Part shown: positions 1 through 11,573 of the stretch, in pieces | Numbering within the stretch: position 1 is the stretch's first letter | How the letters are laid out: each line of letters starts with the position of its first letter | From: Anabaena sp. UHCC 0187 | GTDB taxonomy: Bacteria > Cyanobacteriota > Cyanobacteriia > Cyanobacteriales > Nostocaceae | NCBI RefSeq assembly: GCF_009712035.1 | Contig: NZ_VILB01000005.1 | Span: 124,001-188,000 of the forward strand | Direction: 5' to 3' | DNA: 64,000 nt | Made by a program: the position numbers and the translations under genes | The notes under the pieces: generated by a model | Database searches by the model: none | What the model saw: only the letters and a program-made list of their open reading frames with translations | What the model was told of the DNA's origin: nothing

Positions 1-153
1 ACCATCTTTAGTAATCACTAAATCGGGTTCAATATAATCAGCACCCAAATCAATTGCTAACTCATAACTGGCTAAAGTATGTTCAGGACGGTAGCCGCTT
101 GCACCGCGATGAGCGATAATAACAAGGGGTTTATCTATGAAAGTTTGAGTCAT
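1..153 (-). CDS. Glycerophosphodiester phosphodiesterase, N-terminal part
   Basis: Only the first 51 codons lie in the window; the rest runs off the left edge. The visible start reads [20 protein letters not shown] and continues with a [12 protein letters not shown] stretch and an acidic EPD. The HRGASG-xxPEHT pattern and the E-x-D after it are the metal and phosphate binding signature of the GDPD family, which cleaves glycerophosphodiesters to glycerol-3-phosphate and an alcohol. It is divergent from ligA, with 45 bases between the two starts. Whether it is exported cannot be judged, but no signal peptide precedes the domain. Confidence 0.85.
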   Translation of the reverse strand, partial: MTQTFIDKPLVIIAHRGASGYRPEHTLASYELAIDLGADYIEPDLVITKDG

Positions 154-168
154 GACTCTTATCTATAA

Positions 169-2253
<2,085 letters not shown>

Positions 2254-2354
2254 TTATAAACCGACATCAATTGTTAAATGCTGTTACAGTCTTAATTGTG
2301 AAGATAAATGAACAAAACTCTTCACAGTTTAAACACTTTTACTAAGAACAAACC

Positions 2355-2903
2355 ATGAATTCCCTAATTAATAAAACAGTTGGTATCGCCATAGCTGCAA
2401 CTACTCTTTTCGTCAGCGTTCCCACCTTTGCCGGAACTAAGCCTGCGGCGAAACCTGCGACACCTCATACTCAGACACATACTGTAGGGACAATTGTTGA
2501 AGTTGCCAGCGCCAACCCATCTTTTAAAACCTTAGTAGCAGCTATCAAAGCAGCAGGTTTAGTGGAAACATTATCTGGTCAAGGACCATTTACCGTATTT
2601 GCACCCACAAATGAGGCTTTTGCGGCTTTACCAAAAGGAACTTTGGAAAAACTCCTCAAACCAGAAAACAAAGCAACCTTAGTGAAAATCTTGACCTATC
2701 ATGTAGTTCCTGGCACAGTTTACGCCAAAGATATCAAGGCTGGTGAAGTCAAAACCGTTGAAGGTGCTGCTGTGAAGATTCAAGTTAAGAAAGGCAAAGT
2801 TACTATAGGTAACGCTAAAGTCACTAAAGCGGATGTCAAAGCTAGTAATGGTGTAATTCATGTAATTAATAAAGTCCTGCTTCCTCCTAATGTGAAGTTG
2901 TAG
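2355..2903 (+). CDS. Secreted fasciclin (FAS1) domain protein
   Basis: A 182-residue exported protein. Residues 1-26 form a signal peptide (lysine near the start, hydrophobic core, AGT-type cleavage region after VPTFA). A low-complexity Ala/Pro/Thr linker follows and then one FAS1 domain (about residues 50-180), recognised by [19 protein letters not shown], the [15 protein letters not shown] motif and the YHVVPG motif, with the closing [15 protein letters not shown]1 domains mediate adhesion or ligand binding; single-domain secreted versions are common in cyanobacteria with little known function. It stands alone, followed by a hairpin terminator. Confidence 0.9.
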   Translation: MNSLINKTVGIAIAATTLFVSVPTFAGTKPAAKPATPHTQTHTVGTIVEVASANPSFKTLVAAIKAAGLVETLSGQGPFTVFAPTNEAFAALPKGTLEKLLKPENKATLVKILTYHVVPGTVYAKDIKAGEVKTVEGAAVKIQVKKGKVTIGNAKVTKADVKASNGVIHVINKVLLPPNVKL

Positions 2904-2921
2904 CATTTTTTCTCTTGATGC

Positions 2922-2958
2922 AGATTCCCTCATTCTTCAAGAATCTGGGAATCTTTTT
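2922..2958 (+). terminator. Rho-independent terminator after the fasciclin gene
   Basis: Outer arms AGATTCCC and GGGAATCT are perfectly complementary, enclose a second small hairpin (ATTCTT C AAGAAT), and are followed directly by a T run. It lies 20 bases after the fasciclin stop codon. Confidence 0.8.
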
Positions 2959-3091
2959 GTTGATCAAAAATTCATCAAAAAATTAGTCAATAGCCAATTA
3001 AAAATAAAGCTTAATTACGGGTATTATATGTTTGAGACACTTCTTATGTTAGTAGTGTAAACATCCACTTTTTGATTTCTGGAGCTATTCA

Positions 3092-3388
3092 ATGTCAATT
3101 TATGTCGGTAATTTGTCCTATCAGGTTACAGAAGAAGACCTAAAACAGGCTTTTTCAGAATACGGGACAGTTAAGCGTGTGCAGTTACCTACAGACCGAG
3201 AAACTGGTCGTGTTAGGGGTTTTGCCTTTGTGGAAATGGAAACAGAAGCGGACGAAGCCAAAGCAATTGAGGCTCTTGACGGTGCTGAATGGATGGGACG
3301 TAACTTAAAAGTTAACAAAGCTAAACCCAAAGAGGATCGTGGTGGTGACCGAGGTGGTTATGGTGGTGGTGGACGCAACCGTTACTAA
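3092..3388 (+). CDS. RRM-type RNA-binding protein (Rbp family)
   Basis: A 98-residue single-stranded RNA-binding protein of the cyanobacterial Rbp family. One RRM fills residues 1-80: RNP2 is IYVGNLSY (residues 3-10) and RNP1 is RGFAFVEM (about 42-49), with the conserved aromatic residues present. The C-terminal 20 residues are a short glycine- and arginine-rich tail (GGDRGGYGGGGRNRY), the form associated with cold-inducible members in Anabaena. Which rbp paralogue this is cannot be told from the window alone. TGGAG lies nine bases before the ATG. It is monocistronic, with a strong terminator downstream. Confidence 0.95.
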   Translation: MSIYVGNLSYQVTEEDLKQAFSEYGTVKRVQLPTDRETGRVRGFAFVEMETEADEAKAIEALDGAEWMGRNLKVNKAKPKEDRGGDRGGYGGGGRNRY

Positions 3389-3424
3389 ATTTTACCATTA
3401 AGACTCTAAGTATTATATGTTCAG

Positions 3425-3449
3425 GACAGAGATTTCCTCTGTCTTTTTT
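3425..3449 (+). terminator. Rho-independent terminator of the RNA-binding protein gene
   Basis: Perfect 7-bp stem GACAGAG / CTCTGTC with a five-base loop (ATTTC) and a run of six T, 36 bases after the stop codon. Confidence 0.93.
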
Positions 3450-3613
3450 AATGCCTGTATTAATCGCCGTAGCTCGTGATGTTATGCTATGCGCCAAATT
3501 TTTCAGAAACTTAATATTACCCGGACTAATCACCAATAGCCAGAAGTAATTAACTATTCCTGGTACTTGACTATTATGCAAAAATGATTTGTCCTATTTA
3601 GTCATTATTAATA

Positions 3614-4531
3614 ATGCATCAAAGTTCCGGTCGCTGGCGTTTAGGGCTAGGTTTATCATTAGTAACGGTTTTTTTATGGGGAATTTTGCCTCTAGCTTTA
3701 ACAGTAACGCTACAAGCATTAGACGTGTACACCGTTGTTTGGTTTCGCTTTTTAACCGCCTTCCTGTTACTAGTAATTTATTTGTTTTCCCAGCAAAAAT
3801 TACCAAACTTAGCAGAATTACGTGCTACTTCTTGGCAGTTATTAGTAGTTGCTACCATATTTTTGGCTGCTAATTATTTTTTGTTTATGCAAGGTTTAGC
3901 ATTGACCACCCCAGCTAATGCTCAAGTAATAATTCAATTATCTAGTGTGTTATTAAGTTTCGGTGGATTAATAATTTTTCATGAACGTTATACATTGTCT
4001 CAATGGTTAGGTGTAGCTATCCTAACTTTAGGTTTTGCACTATTTTTTCATGCTCAATTAGCTACTATCATCACAGCCAAAGGTCAATATTTACTAGGTA
4101 GCGGCTTGACTGTTCTTGGGGCCATAGCATGGGCTATTTATGCCTTATCACAAAAACAACTATTACAATCTTTATCTTCAGCTAAAATTATGTTGATTAT
4201 TTACGGTGGCTGTGCTTTATTATTCACACCATTCGCAAAAATCAAGACAATTTTTACTCTTGATAGTTTCCATTTTTCAACATTGTTATTTTGCGCTTTC
4301 AATACTCTGATTGCCTATGGTGCTTTTGCAGAATCTTTGGCACATTGGCAAGCATCAAGAGTAAGTTCTGTAATAGCTTTAACTCCAATTATTACTTTAA
4401 CCTCCGTTTGGTTAATGTCAGTAAGTTTCCCTAGCATCATCACCCCAGAAAATATTTCTTTGACAGGGATTTTCGGAGCATTACTAGTAGTTAGTGGCTC
4501 AATATCTATTGCCTTAGGTAGATCCAATTAA
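3614..4531 (+). CDS. EamA/DMT-family inner membrane transporter
   Basis: A 305-residue integral membrane protein with about ten hydrophobic segments arranged as two repeats of five helices, the layout of the drug/metabolite transporter (EamA) family. The first half starts with LGLGLSLVTVFLWGILPLAL and the second with LLGSGLTVLGAIAWAIYALS; the W-a-xx-y/l pattern at the start of each repeat is typical. It probably exports a metabolite or amino acid, but the substrate cannot be inferred. The ATG follows an AT-rich stretch without a good Shine-Dalgarno sequence. No operon partner. Confidence 0.9.
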   Translation: MHQSSGRWRLGLGLSLVTVFLWGILPLALTVTLQALDVYTVVWFRFLTAFLLLVIYLFSQQKLPNLAELRATSWQLLVVATIFLAANYFLFMQGLALTTPANAQVIIQLSSVLLSFGGLIIFHERYTLSQWLGVAILTLGFALFFHAQLATIITAKGQYLLGSGLTVLGAIAWAIYALSQKQLLQSLSSAKIMLIIYGGCALLFTPFAKIKTIFTLDSFHFSTLLFCAFNTLIAYGAFAESLAHWQASRVSSVIALTPIITLTSVWLMSVSFPSIITPENISLTGIFGALLVVSGSISIALGRSN

Positions 4532-4753
4532 TAGGATTTATTTGCATTATTTAGATTGTGTTAATCAGGAAAAATACATAATCAATACTGATGCAGATCA
4601 TTTATGTATTTATTATGATCTTAAAATAAATGTTGGTAATTACAACCAAATTAATTGGCAGAATAATTCAGAAATTAGCATCAATGTTCAGGGTGTCTAA
4701 ATAACTACCAAAATTTGAGCCTCGCTCAACAACATCACCACAAAAGTTAAGCG

Positions 4754-6457
4754 ATGAATATGTTTGGTAATTGGGGCAGCACCCTGAGAAAAAACTCCTT
4801 ATCACTGGTTTTATCAATGTTGCTACCAACATTTGGTATCAGTAACTCGGTAATGGCAGCAGAACAAATTCATGCTTCTTATTTACCACTAGAAATTTCC
4901 ATCCCCCTTAGTGCCTTAGAAAGTTATGCTAAACATGGGATAATTAATACAGAGTTGGCAGGATATTATCAATATATTCCTACCAACAAACTGCAAGAAT
5001 TAAGAAAAGTTTTAATTCAACCCCTGAAAATTAGTCCGGCTGTAACTTCGCAATTTCTCGACACTCAACAAGGGGAATTTATCTTAAGGAGATTGGCAGA
5101 ATTAATTAAAACTAAATCTCATTCTCCACAATCAAAATCTCAAGCTTTACGCACAGCTTTAATTTCCGCTGCTGCTCAACCAGAAGGGATAACTTTATTA
5201 AGTTTATTACGTGAATATCCTCAAAATAGTATTAGGATTGATGTCGCTTCTAGCATGAAAGTTGCTGATGAATTGGAGAAAATGATCAGCGAAACTGAAA
5301 AAGCAATCGCTACATTAACACAAGCAGCAAATTTAGAAGCTGCTAAAATCTCTCCAGGTAATTTACCTCAATTATCAAACTTGTCGTATCCAACAAATTT
5401 ACAACCTCAAAAACAAACATTAAAGTTATTTGACTCACTCCGTAATCGGCATTTATCCACAGATATCTATATTCCTAATACCCAAAATCCTGCACCTGTA
5501 ATTGTCATTTCCCATGGCTTGGGTTTAGACAGCAGTAACTTTAGTTATTTAGCAAATCATCTATCTACTTATGGTTTTGCTGTCGTCATTCCCAATCATC
5601 CTGGTAGTGATGCAAAGCAATTACAATCTTTAATTAATGGTAATAGTAATCAGGTTGCACACCCCAATGAATTTAAAGATAGACCTTTAGATATAAAATA
5701 TATTTTAGATAAATTAGAGTTAGATTCACGATTTCAGCATCGGCTCAACTTACAACAGGTGGGAATATTTGGCCAGTCATTAGGAGGTTATACTGCATTA
5801 GCTTTAGCTGGAGCAAAAATTAACTTTCAGCAACTAAAACAAGACTGCAATGCCGAAAAATTGCGAAATACCTGGAATATGTCTTTACTGTTGCAATGTC
5901 GGGCTTTAGAATTACCCAATCAGTCAGGACAAGAGGATAATTTACAAGATCAAAGAATCAAAGCAGTGATTGCCGTTAATCCTATCACCAGTTCTATTTT
6001 TGGACAAGCTGGTTTAAGTCAAATTCATACTCCAGTCATGATCATTGGTAGCAGTGAAGATACTGTAGCCCCAACTTTATATGAGCAAATTTTACCTTTT
6101 TCTTGGATTACTCATCCCCAAAAATATTTAGTCATGTTACTTGGTGCTACTCATTTTTCTACCATTGGTAATAGCAACCCTGGAAGTACACAAATGGCAC
6201 TACCTACGAATATGGTAGGTGATGCTTCTCAAGCCCATCTTTACATGAATTCTTTAAGTTTACCTTTCTTCCAAACTTATGTAGCCAAAAAACTAGAATA
6301 TATGCCTTATCTTAACGCTGCTTATGCTCAAAGTATTTCCAGTCAGTCTTTGGGTTTAAATCTTGTTCAATCCCTAGATCAGATCAAATTAGCACCAGTT
6401 TTAGGTAATCACTTCCAGGAAACCAACCCCGCAAAAAAAAACTTTCCCATACCATAG
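4754..6457 (+). CDS. Secreted alpha/beta hydrolase (dienelactone-hydrolase-like)
   Basis: A 567-residue protein with an N-terminal signal peptide (about residues 1-36, ending near NSVMAAEQ). Residues about 38-140 form an extra N-terminal region resembling the DUF1400-type domain often fused to these hydrolases in cyanobacteria. The hydrolase domain begins near residue 230 (PVIVISHGLG gives the oxyanion turn), has the nucleophile elbow GIFGQSLGGYTAL (serine in G-Q-S-L-G), an acid in GSSEDTVAP and a histidine in GATHFST, a complete Ser-Asp/Glu-His set. Members hydrolyse esters or lactones; the true substrate is unknown. It stands alone upstream of truB with a terminator between. Confidence 0.82.
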   Translation: MNMFGNWGSTLRKNSLSLVLSMLLPTFGISNSVMAAEQIHASYLPLEISIPLSALESYAKHGIINTELAGYYQYIPTNKLQELRKVLIQPLKISPAVTSQFLDTQQGEFILRRLAELIKTKSHSPQSKSQALRTALISAAAQPEGITLLSLLREYPQNSIRIDVASSMKVADELEKMISETEKAIATLTQAANLEAAKISPGNLPQLSNLSYPTNLQPQKQTLKLFDSLRNRHLSTDIYIPNTQNPAPVIVISHGLGLDSSNFSYLANHLSTYGFAVVIPNHPGSDAKQLQSLINGNSNQVAHPNEFKDRPLDIKYILDKLELDSRFQHRLNLQQVGIFGQSLGGYTALALAGAKINFQQLKQDCNAEKLRNTWNMSLLLQCRALELPNQSGQEDNLQDQRIKAVIAVNPITSSIFGQAGLSQIHTPVMIIGSSEDTVAPTLYEQILPFSWITHPQKYLVMLLGATHFSTIGNSNPGSTQMALPTNMVGDASQAHLYMNSLSLPFFQTYVAKKLEYMPYLNAAYAQSISSQSLGLNLVQSLDQIKLAPVLGNHFQETNPAKKNFPIP

Positions 6458-6530
6458 TCCGGTTTGGATTTTGGATGCTGGGTATCGGTGTTTCTCTACT
6501 ACATTTATGCACATTTTCTTCGTAATTCAG

Positions 6531-6565
6531 ATCCTTGACTTTTTCAAGAAGTCGGGGATGTTTTT
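6531..6565 (+). terminator. Terminator between the hydrolase gene and truB
   Basis: An 11-bp stem (ATCCTTGACTT with AAGTCGGGGAT, two G-T pairs) with a seven-base loop, followed by G and five T. It lies 73 bases past the hydrolase stop and falls inside the longest possible truB reading frame, which argues for the downstream truB start. Confidence 0.8.
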
Positions 6566-6624
6566 CTTTACAAGATAACAATTTATGTAAAAATACAAAA
6601 ATCTCAAATCTCAAATCTAAAATT

Positions 6625-7506
6625 GTGCAAGGTTTTCTGAATTTAAACAAACCACTGGATTGGACTTCTCATGACTGCGTAGCCAAGGTACGAAAACTCC
6701 TGAATATGAAACGAGTCGGACACGCAGGAACTTTAGACCCCAAAGCCACCGGAGTATTACCGATAGCGTTGGGTAAAGCCACCAGATTACTACAATATTT
6801 ACCAGGGAAAAAAGCTTATCAAGCCACGATTCGTCTCGGTGTGCGTACCACCACTGATGATTTAGAGGGTGAAATTATTACCTCTACTCCTTGTTCAGGC
6901 TTGGATTTGGACAATGTGAAAACGGCACTTTCCCAGTTTATTGGTAAAATTGAGCAAATTCCCCCCAGCTATAGCGCCATTCAAATCGACGGCAAACGCC
7001 TATATGATTTAGCACGGAAAGGGGAAATAGTTGAAGTTCCCATGCGAATAGTAGAGATATCCCAAATTCAGGTGATAGACTGGCGAGACGGGGATTTTCC
7101 AGAATTAGATATAGCCATCTCCTGTGGTACGGGAACATATATTCGGGCGATCGCTCGTGACTTAGGTATAATATTAAATACAGGTGGTACTTTAGCAGCC
7201 CTAATCCGCACAGAAAGCAGCAGTTTTCAGATCCCAGACAGTCTCACCTTCACAGATTTAGAAACCCAACTCCAAACCAACAGATTTCAACCTCTAGCCC
7301 CAGACGCACCATTACAGCATTTAGTATCTGTAGATTTACCAACAGCATCAGCTAAAAAATGGTGTCAAGGTCAAAAAATTCCCCTCAATCTGGCTATTCC
7401 CGACTTCGTGCGAGTTTATGAAACAGAAACCAATTTTTTGGGAATCGGGAAATTAGAAGATGATTTATTAATTCCCCAAATGGTATTTTATGAATTTACA
7501 AATTGA
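6625..7506 (+). CDS. truB: tRNA pseudouridine(55) synthase TruB
   Basis: Converts U55 of the tRNA T-loop to pseudouridine. The start is placed at the GTG giving [17 protein letters not shown], which matches the usual TruB N-terminus; an upstream in-frame ATG at 6535 would overlap the preceding terminator and add a non-conserved 30-residue leader. The catalytic aspartate sits in [15 protein letters not shown] (about residue 43), with the [17 protein letters not shown] motif and [17 protein letters not shown] further on, all standard TruB landmarks. The 293 residues include a C-terminal extension of the usual cyanobacterial size. Monocistronic. Confidence 0.95.
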   Translation: MQGFLNLNKPLDWTSHDCVAKVRKLLNMKRVGHAGTLDPKATGVLPIALGKATRLLQYLPGKKAYQATIRLGVRTTTDDLEGEIITSTPCSGLDLDNVKTALSQFIGKIEQIPPSYSAIQIDGKRLYDLARKGEIVEVPMRIVEISQIQVIDWRDGDFPELDIAISCGTGTYIRAIARDLGIILNTGGTLAALIRTESSSFQIPDSLTFTDLETQLQTNRFQPLAPDAPLQHLVSVDLPTASAKKWCQGQKIPLNLAIPDFVRVYETETNFLGIGKLEDDLLIPQMVFYEFTN

Positions 7507-7637
7507 AAATTAAACAATTAAAAAAGGAGTATGGCTAACGCCACGCTCCGGAAGTTCTGTATGGACATTTTTAGTATGGGTGGTATAATTTTCATAATTC
7601 CGTAAAAATAAAATGATTTATACCCTGAGTGTCGTCT

Positions 7638-7700
7638 AGTAGCTTGAAGAGGTATAGAGAAGTATATGGTATATACCTACGTTTTTATCTTGGGGCTACT
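7638..7700 (+). other. Structured segment in the long leader before the secreted protein gene
   Basis: The 327 bases between truB (ends 7506) and the next gene hold no open reading frame of note. Positions 7638-7649 pair with 7689-7700 (12 positions, one G-G mismatch, two G-T pairs), and immediately inside this stem AGGTATA (7650-7656) pairs with TATACCT (7672-7678). This may be a structured 5' leader or regulatory RNA, or a chance palindrome. A copy of a dispersed GGCTAACGCC-type repeat is at about 7533-7550. Confidence 0.35.
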
Positions 7701-7833
7701 AAAAATCTCCCAAGGTTAAGGTTATTTATTACCAGAAGCTGGGGAAATTTCACTCAATGACATTGAATCATTTTTTAGTGAATTTCTTTTAGTTCATCGT
7801 TGAGCGCGTATTAACATTGTGGGGAGTAAGACT

Positions 7834-8895
7834 TTGAAAAGCACAAATTTTTTATGTATGTTGTTACGCCTTAATTGGGCGCAGTTAATAGGCACAAGCC
7901 TGTTAAGTTATATTTCTTTCAGCACTGCTATTTCAGTTGCCCCTGCCGTAGCAGCAGATAAGATAGCTTCAGAAAACCAGAATAGCAAATTAGTCACTCA
8001 TCAAGCTGCCCAAGAGAATACTTTACCGGATCTCAAACAAGTCCTAGCGAAAAAAGGAGAATTAGGACAAAAGGCAGAATCTATTCTTGAGCAAAAACAA
8101 CCCCAGGTAATTTCTCAAACAGACTCTTCTGTACCCGCTGCTAACAGTTCCATTGATGCTGATAAATTACGCCAAGATTTATTAATTCAACCCCTGGTTA
8201 AAGCAGGTTCAGTCAAGCGAACCTACAGACCTGGACTTAATTTTGGCACTCCCAGTGCTTTCGGGGCAAGCTGGGGTGAATTTTCTATAGAAGCATCAGG
8301 AGCCACTGCGGGTAAACTTAGAAACGGTGACGTAGACGGGAGTATCAGTACAAGTATTGGTTTAGGAGATGCCCGAAAATTAGTTGGACTAGAACTTGGC
8401 TACACTATCGGCAGTATTAAGAATTTTGGGGAAAATGGCACTTTTGACCTCAAAGCTCACCGCATTGTCTATGAAAAAGACAACAATATAGTAGCTGTAG
8501 CTGGTGGCTGGAATACCTTTGCTCAGTATGGCAATGAAGGGATTAGACCTTCCGGTGCTTATGGTGTAGTCACAACTTACTCCTTTTTAAAAGTTAACGA
8601 TCCTGTTAATCAAATGCCTATATCCTTTTCTGTAGGAGCAGGCGGTGGCGACTTCCGACAAGGTAATGCTAGTACGGGGGTATTTGGTGGCGTGGGTGTG
8701 CAAGTTCATCCCCAGGTAGGTGTAGGTTTAGGTTGGAGTGGAGTTGGTTTAAACGTTGGGGCTTCTTTCATTCCCGTCCCTACCATCCCCTTAACAATTA
8801 CAGCCCAGGGTGCTGATCTCACTGATAACAGCCCAGGTGGTACCGTATTTGTTCTGACTGTAGGTTATGGTTCCAGTTCTTCCTTACCTAAATAA
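7834..8895 (+). CDS. Secreted protein of unknown function with Gly-rich C-terminal region
   Basis: Not recognised as a named family. The start is taken as the TTG at 7834 because GGGGAG lies seven bases upstream at 7821-7826; a GTG at 7819 and an ATG at 7858 are alternatives. The protein (about 353 residues) has a signal peptide ending near SVAPAVAADK, a Gln/Lys-rich low-complexity stretch (about residues 45-110), and a C-terminal half rich in glycine and short alternating hydrophobic stretches (ASWGEFSIEASGATAGKL; GVVTTYSFLKV; GVGVQVHPQVGVGLGWSGVG). That pattern suggests a beta-rich, possibly outer-membrane or extracellular protein. It is followed after 25 bases by another secreted protein and is probably co-transcribed with it. 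Confidence 0.75.
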   Translation: MKSTNFLCMLLRLNWAQLIGTSLLSYISFSTAISVAPAVAADKIASENQNSKLVTHQAAQENTLPDLKQVLAKKGELGQKAESILEQKQPQVISQTDSSVPAANSSIDADKLRQDLLIQPLVKAGSVKRTYRPGLNFGTPSAFGASWGEFSIEASGATAGKLRNGDVDGSISTSIGLGDARKLVGLELGYTIGSIKNFGENGTFDLKAHRIVYEKDNNIVAVAGGWNTFAQYGNEGIRPSGAYGVVTTYSFLKVNDPVNQMPISFSVGAGGGDFRQGNASTGVFGGVGVQVHPQVGVGLGWSGVGLNVGASFIPVPTIPLTITAQGADLTDNSPGGTVFVLTVGYGSSSSLPK

Positions 8896-8920
8896 ACACT
8901 TCCATACTGAGAAAATCACC

Positions 8921-9685
8921 ATGTTAAAAATCAAAACTTTTATTCTTGCCCTCAGTCTGTTTCCCATACTGTCGCTCACTTGGCAGCTACCGAGCCAAGC
9001 CCAAAGTAATTCACCTAGTAAAGGTGCGGCCGGGTCTGGAAGTGGAGCTGGTCCTAGTAAAGGTGCAGCCGGGTCTTTGAGTGGAGGTGCTACAAGTGGA
9101 CGGCCTCTATCACTTTCTCCTAATGTGAGGATTTTAACAACTGGTTTATTGATTATTAGTCAGCCAATTCAGATTATTCTCAATCAAGCTGGGCGTAACA
9201 CATTACTGAATTTTCCTGGTGGTAATTCTTCTATTATCGTTCTCATTTTGAAGGGAATTCCAAATGGCAACCTTCAATTGATCGCTGCTCGTTTTATTAA
9301 TATCGGTGCGCCTCCAGGACGTGTAGAATCCTTGATGAGAGCTTTGTTTGGTCTATATGGTTCTCGTAGACAAGCCTCAGTCCCAGCCCTTCCTGTCGCT
9401 CAGTTACCACAAGAACAGTTAGTATCCAGCACAAAAGCTCTAAAAGCTAAGTTCACAATTTCTCAAGCGGCTGATACTCAACCAAGTGAGAATCTGACAC
9501 CAATTCCTGATACTGAAGCAAATACTGAAGTAGATGTAGATATCAACCAGTTGAACGATGCTATTAGTGCTTACAACGATATTATCCGAGAAAGCAGTCC
9601 AGTGGCTCTGCAACAACTCGCACAAAACGAAGAGTTCTTAGCAATTGGGAAAGCACTAAAAGAATTGAGAGCCGCTATTAACTAA
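8921..9685 (+). CDS. Secreted protein of unknown function with Ser-Gly-Ala repeats
   Basis: Start placed at the ATG that opens a clear signal peptide (MLKIKTFILALSLFPILSLT ... SQAQS); an upstream in-frame start at 8867 would overlap the preceding gene by 29 bases. The mature protein begins with two near-identical PSKGAAGS blocks in a Gly/Ser/Ala linker (about residues 30-60), then a hydrophobic segment (LTTGLLIISQPIQIILNQAG) and a globular C-terminal part ending in a Gln/Asp-rich helix. No known domain is recognised. It lies 25 bases downstream of another secreted protein, so the two probably form one operon ended by a strong terminator. Confidence 0.78.
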   Translation: MLKIKTFILALSLFPILSLTWQLPSQAQSNSPSKGAAGSGSGAGPSKGAAGSLSGGATSGRPLSLSPNVRILTTGLLIISQPIQIILNQAGRNTLLNFPGGNSSIIVLILKGIPNGNLQLIAARFINIGAPPGRVESLMRALFGLYGSRRQASVPALPVAQLPQEQLVSSTKALKAKFTISQAADTQPSENLTPIPDTEANTEVDVDINQLNDAISAYNDIIRESSPVALQQLAQNEEFLAIGKALKELRAAIN

Positions 9686-9716
9686 TCTCAAGTCTAATTA
9701 CACACGTATAAAAAAC

Positions 9717-9752
9717 AACGGAGAGACAAAAAGAGCTTCTCCGTTATTTTTT
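9717..9752 (+). terminator. Terminator of the two-gene secreted protein operon
   Basis: AACGGAGA pairs perfectly with TCTCCGTT across a 13-base loop and is followed by ATTTTTT. Confidence 0.88.
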
Positions 9753-9823
9753 GTAAATTTGAGAAAGTTCCATAAAAAAGTTAAGTTAAGAAAAAATAGC
9801 CCAAAAAAAACGGGGAAACAAAA

Positions 9824-11254
9824 GTGAGTCCTGGATTTGATTACGATTTAGTCATTATCGGCGCTGGTGTGGGTGGACATGGTGCGGCCTTACACGCTAT
9901 CAGTTGCGGTCAGAAAACAGCGATTATTGAAGCTGGGGAGATGGGAGGAACTTGTGTAAACAGGGGCTGTATTCCTTCTAAGGCATTGCTGGCAGCTTCA
10001 GGAAAGGTGAGAGAATTACGCAACGCCCATCACCTCAAGTCTTTGGGAATACAGATTGGTAATGTCGAGTTTGAACGGCAAGCGATCGCTGATCATGCTA
10101 ACAATCTCGTCTCCAAAATTCAAGGAGACTTAACCAACAGCCTCAAACGCTTGGGAGTTGATATTATCCGGGGTTGGGGCAAGGTATCTGGGACACAAAA
10201 AGTTACCATCGTCACAGATAAAGGTGAGAAAACCATCACCGCCCAAAATATCATCCTTTCCCCTGGTTCTGTCCCCTTCGTTCCCCCTGGAATTGAAGTA
10301 GATGGCAAAACTGTCTTTACCAGTGACCAAGGCGTTAAACTAGAAACTCTCCCTAAATGGGTGGCGATTATCGGTAGTGGTTACATCGGATTAGAATTTT
10401 CTGATGTTTACTCAGCTTTAGGTTGTGAAATTACCTTAATTGAAGCTCTAAGTGAGTTAATGCCAGGATTTGACCGAGATATCGCTAAACTGGCAGAACG
10501 GGTCTTAATTAACCCCCGTGATATTGAAACCAAAGTCGGCATTTACGCCAAAAAAATTATTCCTGGTTCACCAGTAGTCATTGAGTTGGCTGACTTTGAA
10601 ACTAAAGAAGATTTAGAAGTTCTGGAAGTTGATGCTTGTTTAGTGGCTACCGGTCGTGTTCCTGCTACCCAAAATCTTGGTCTAGAATCCGTTGGCGTTG
10701 AACTTGACCGCCGCAATTTTATTCCTGTTAATGATAATATGGCCGTATTATCAAACGGCGAAATTGTCCCCCATCTCTGGGCTATTGGTGATGCTACCGG
10801 AAAAATGATGTTAGCTCATGCGGCATCTGCCCAAGGGATCATTGCTGTAGAAAATATTCTGGGTCGTCATAAAACTGTTGACTACCGCAGTATTCCCGCC
10901 GCTGCTTTTACCCATCCAGAAGTTAGTTATGTGGGTTTGACAGAAACCGCCGCCCATGCTTTAGGTCTAACTGAAGGTTTTGAAATCGCCACCAGTAAGA
11001 GTTACTTTAAAGGTAATTCTAAAGCCTTAGCCGAAAATGATACTGATGGGATGGCCAAGGTAATTTATCGCAAAGATACAGGCGAAGTCTTAGGTGTACA
11101 TATCTTTGGTCCCCACGCCTCAGATTTAATTCACGAAGCTGCAGCCGCTGTTGCTAACCGTCAATCTATCCAAACTCTTGCTTATCTGGTTCATGCTCAC
11201 CCCACGCTTTCAGAAGTTCTAGATGAAGCTTATAAACGGGCATTAGTTAGTTAG
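9824..11254 (+). CDS. lpdA: Dihydrolipoamide dehydrogenase (E3)
   Basis: FAD-dependent E3 component that reoxidises lipoyl groups of the pyruvate dehydrogenase complex and the glycine cleavage system. The GTG start gives 476 residues. The FAD-binding GxGxxG is [15 protein letters not shown] (about 11-25), the redox-active disulfide is [16 protein letters not shown] (about 40-55), the NAD-binding fold is [15 protein letters not shown] (about 182), the second FAD contact is [15 protein letters not shown], and the C-terminal dimer motif [14 protein letters not shown] carries the active-site His-Glu. Everything expected is present. The gene precedes trpC but a mobile element and repeats lie between them. 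Confidence 0.96.
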   Translation: MSPGFDYDLVIIGAGVGGHGAALHAISCGQKTAIIEAGEMGGTCVNRGCIPSKALLAASGKVRELRNAHHLKSLGIQIGNVEFERQAIADHANNLVSKIQGDLTNSLKRLGVDIIRGWGKVSGTQKVTIVTDKGEKTITAQNIILSPGSVPFVPPGIEVDGKTVFTSDQGVKLETLPKWVAIIGSGYIGLEFSDVYSALGCEITLIEALSELMPGFDRDIAKLAERVLINPRDIETKVGIYAKKIIPGSPVVIELADFETKEDLEVLEVDACLVATGRVPATQNLGLESVGVELDRRNFIPVNDNMAVLSNGEIVPHLWAIGDATGKMMLAHAASAQGIIAVENILGRHKTVDYRSIPAAAFTHPEVSYVGLTETAAHALGLTEGFEIATSKSYFKGNSKALAENDTDGMAKVIYRKDTGEVLGVHIFGPHASDLIHEAAAAVANRQSIQTLAYLVHAHPTLSEVLDEAYKRALVS

Positions 11255-11288
11255 TAGAAGAATTGAGGAGTTACAGGTGATAGGTAAT

Positions 11289-11453
11289 ACAGCGGTTTCC
11301 GCTCTTATGAGGTACATCTTAGCCCCCTCATCGCACCCCCTCATCGCACCCCCCTCAATCCCCCCGCAACGGGGGGAAGAAAAGGATAAACTTTTGATAT
11401 TGGAGGGGATTGGGGGTGGGGTTCTTGTACCTCATAACAGAAGGAAGTGCTGT
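11289..11453 (+). mobile_element. MITE-like palindromic element with flanking direct repeat
   Basis: The two ends are imperfect inverted repeats of about 28 bases: the left reads ACAGCGG... ...TTATGAGGTACA and the right reads TGTACCTCATAA... ...GTGCTGT. The interior is C-rich on the left (repeated CTCATCGCACCCC) and G-rich on the right, so the whole unit can fold back on itself. AGGTAAT occurs directly before (11282-11288) and directly after (11454-11460), as expected of a target duplication. No transposase is encoded; a 60-codon reading frame across it is not gene-like. Together with the repeats at 11503-11558 it fills the 319-base gap between lpdA and trpC. Confidence 0.6.
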
Positions 11454-11502
11454 AGGTAATGGGGAAGAGAAAAATGTTCTTTCTTCTTCATTCTTCTTTC
11501 CG

Positions 11503-11559
<57 letters not shown>

Positions 11560-11573
11560 AATTCTTACACAAT

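Noticed and set aside
11277-11459. 60-codon reading frame between lpdA and trpC
   Set aside because: It lies across the MITE-like inverted element and its residues are determined by the C-rich and G-rich repeats.
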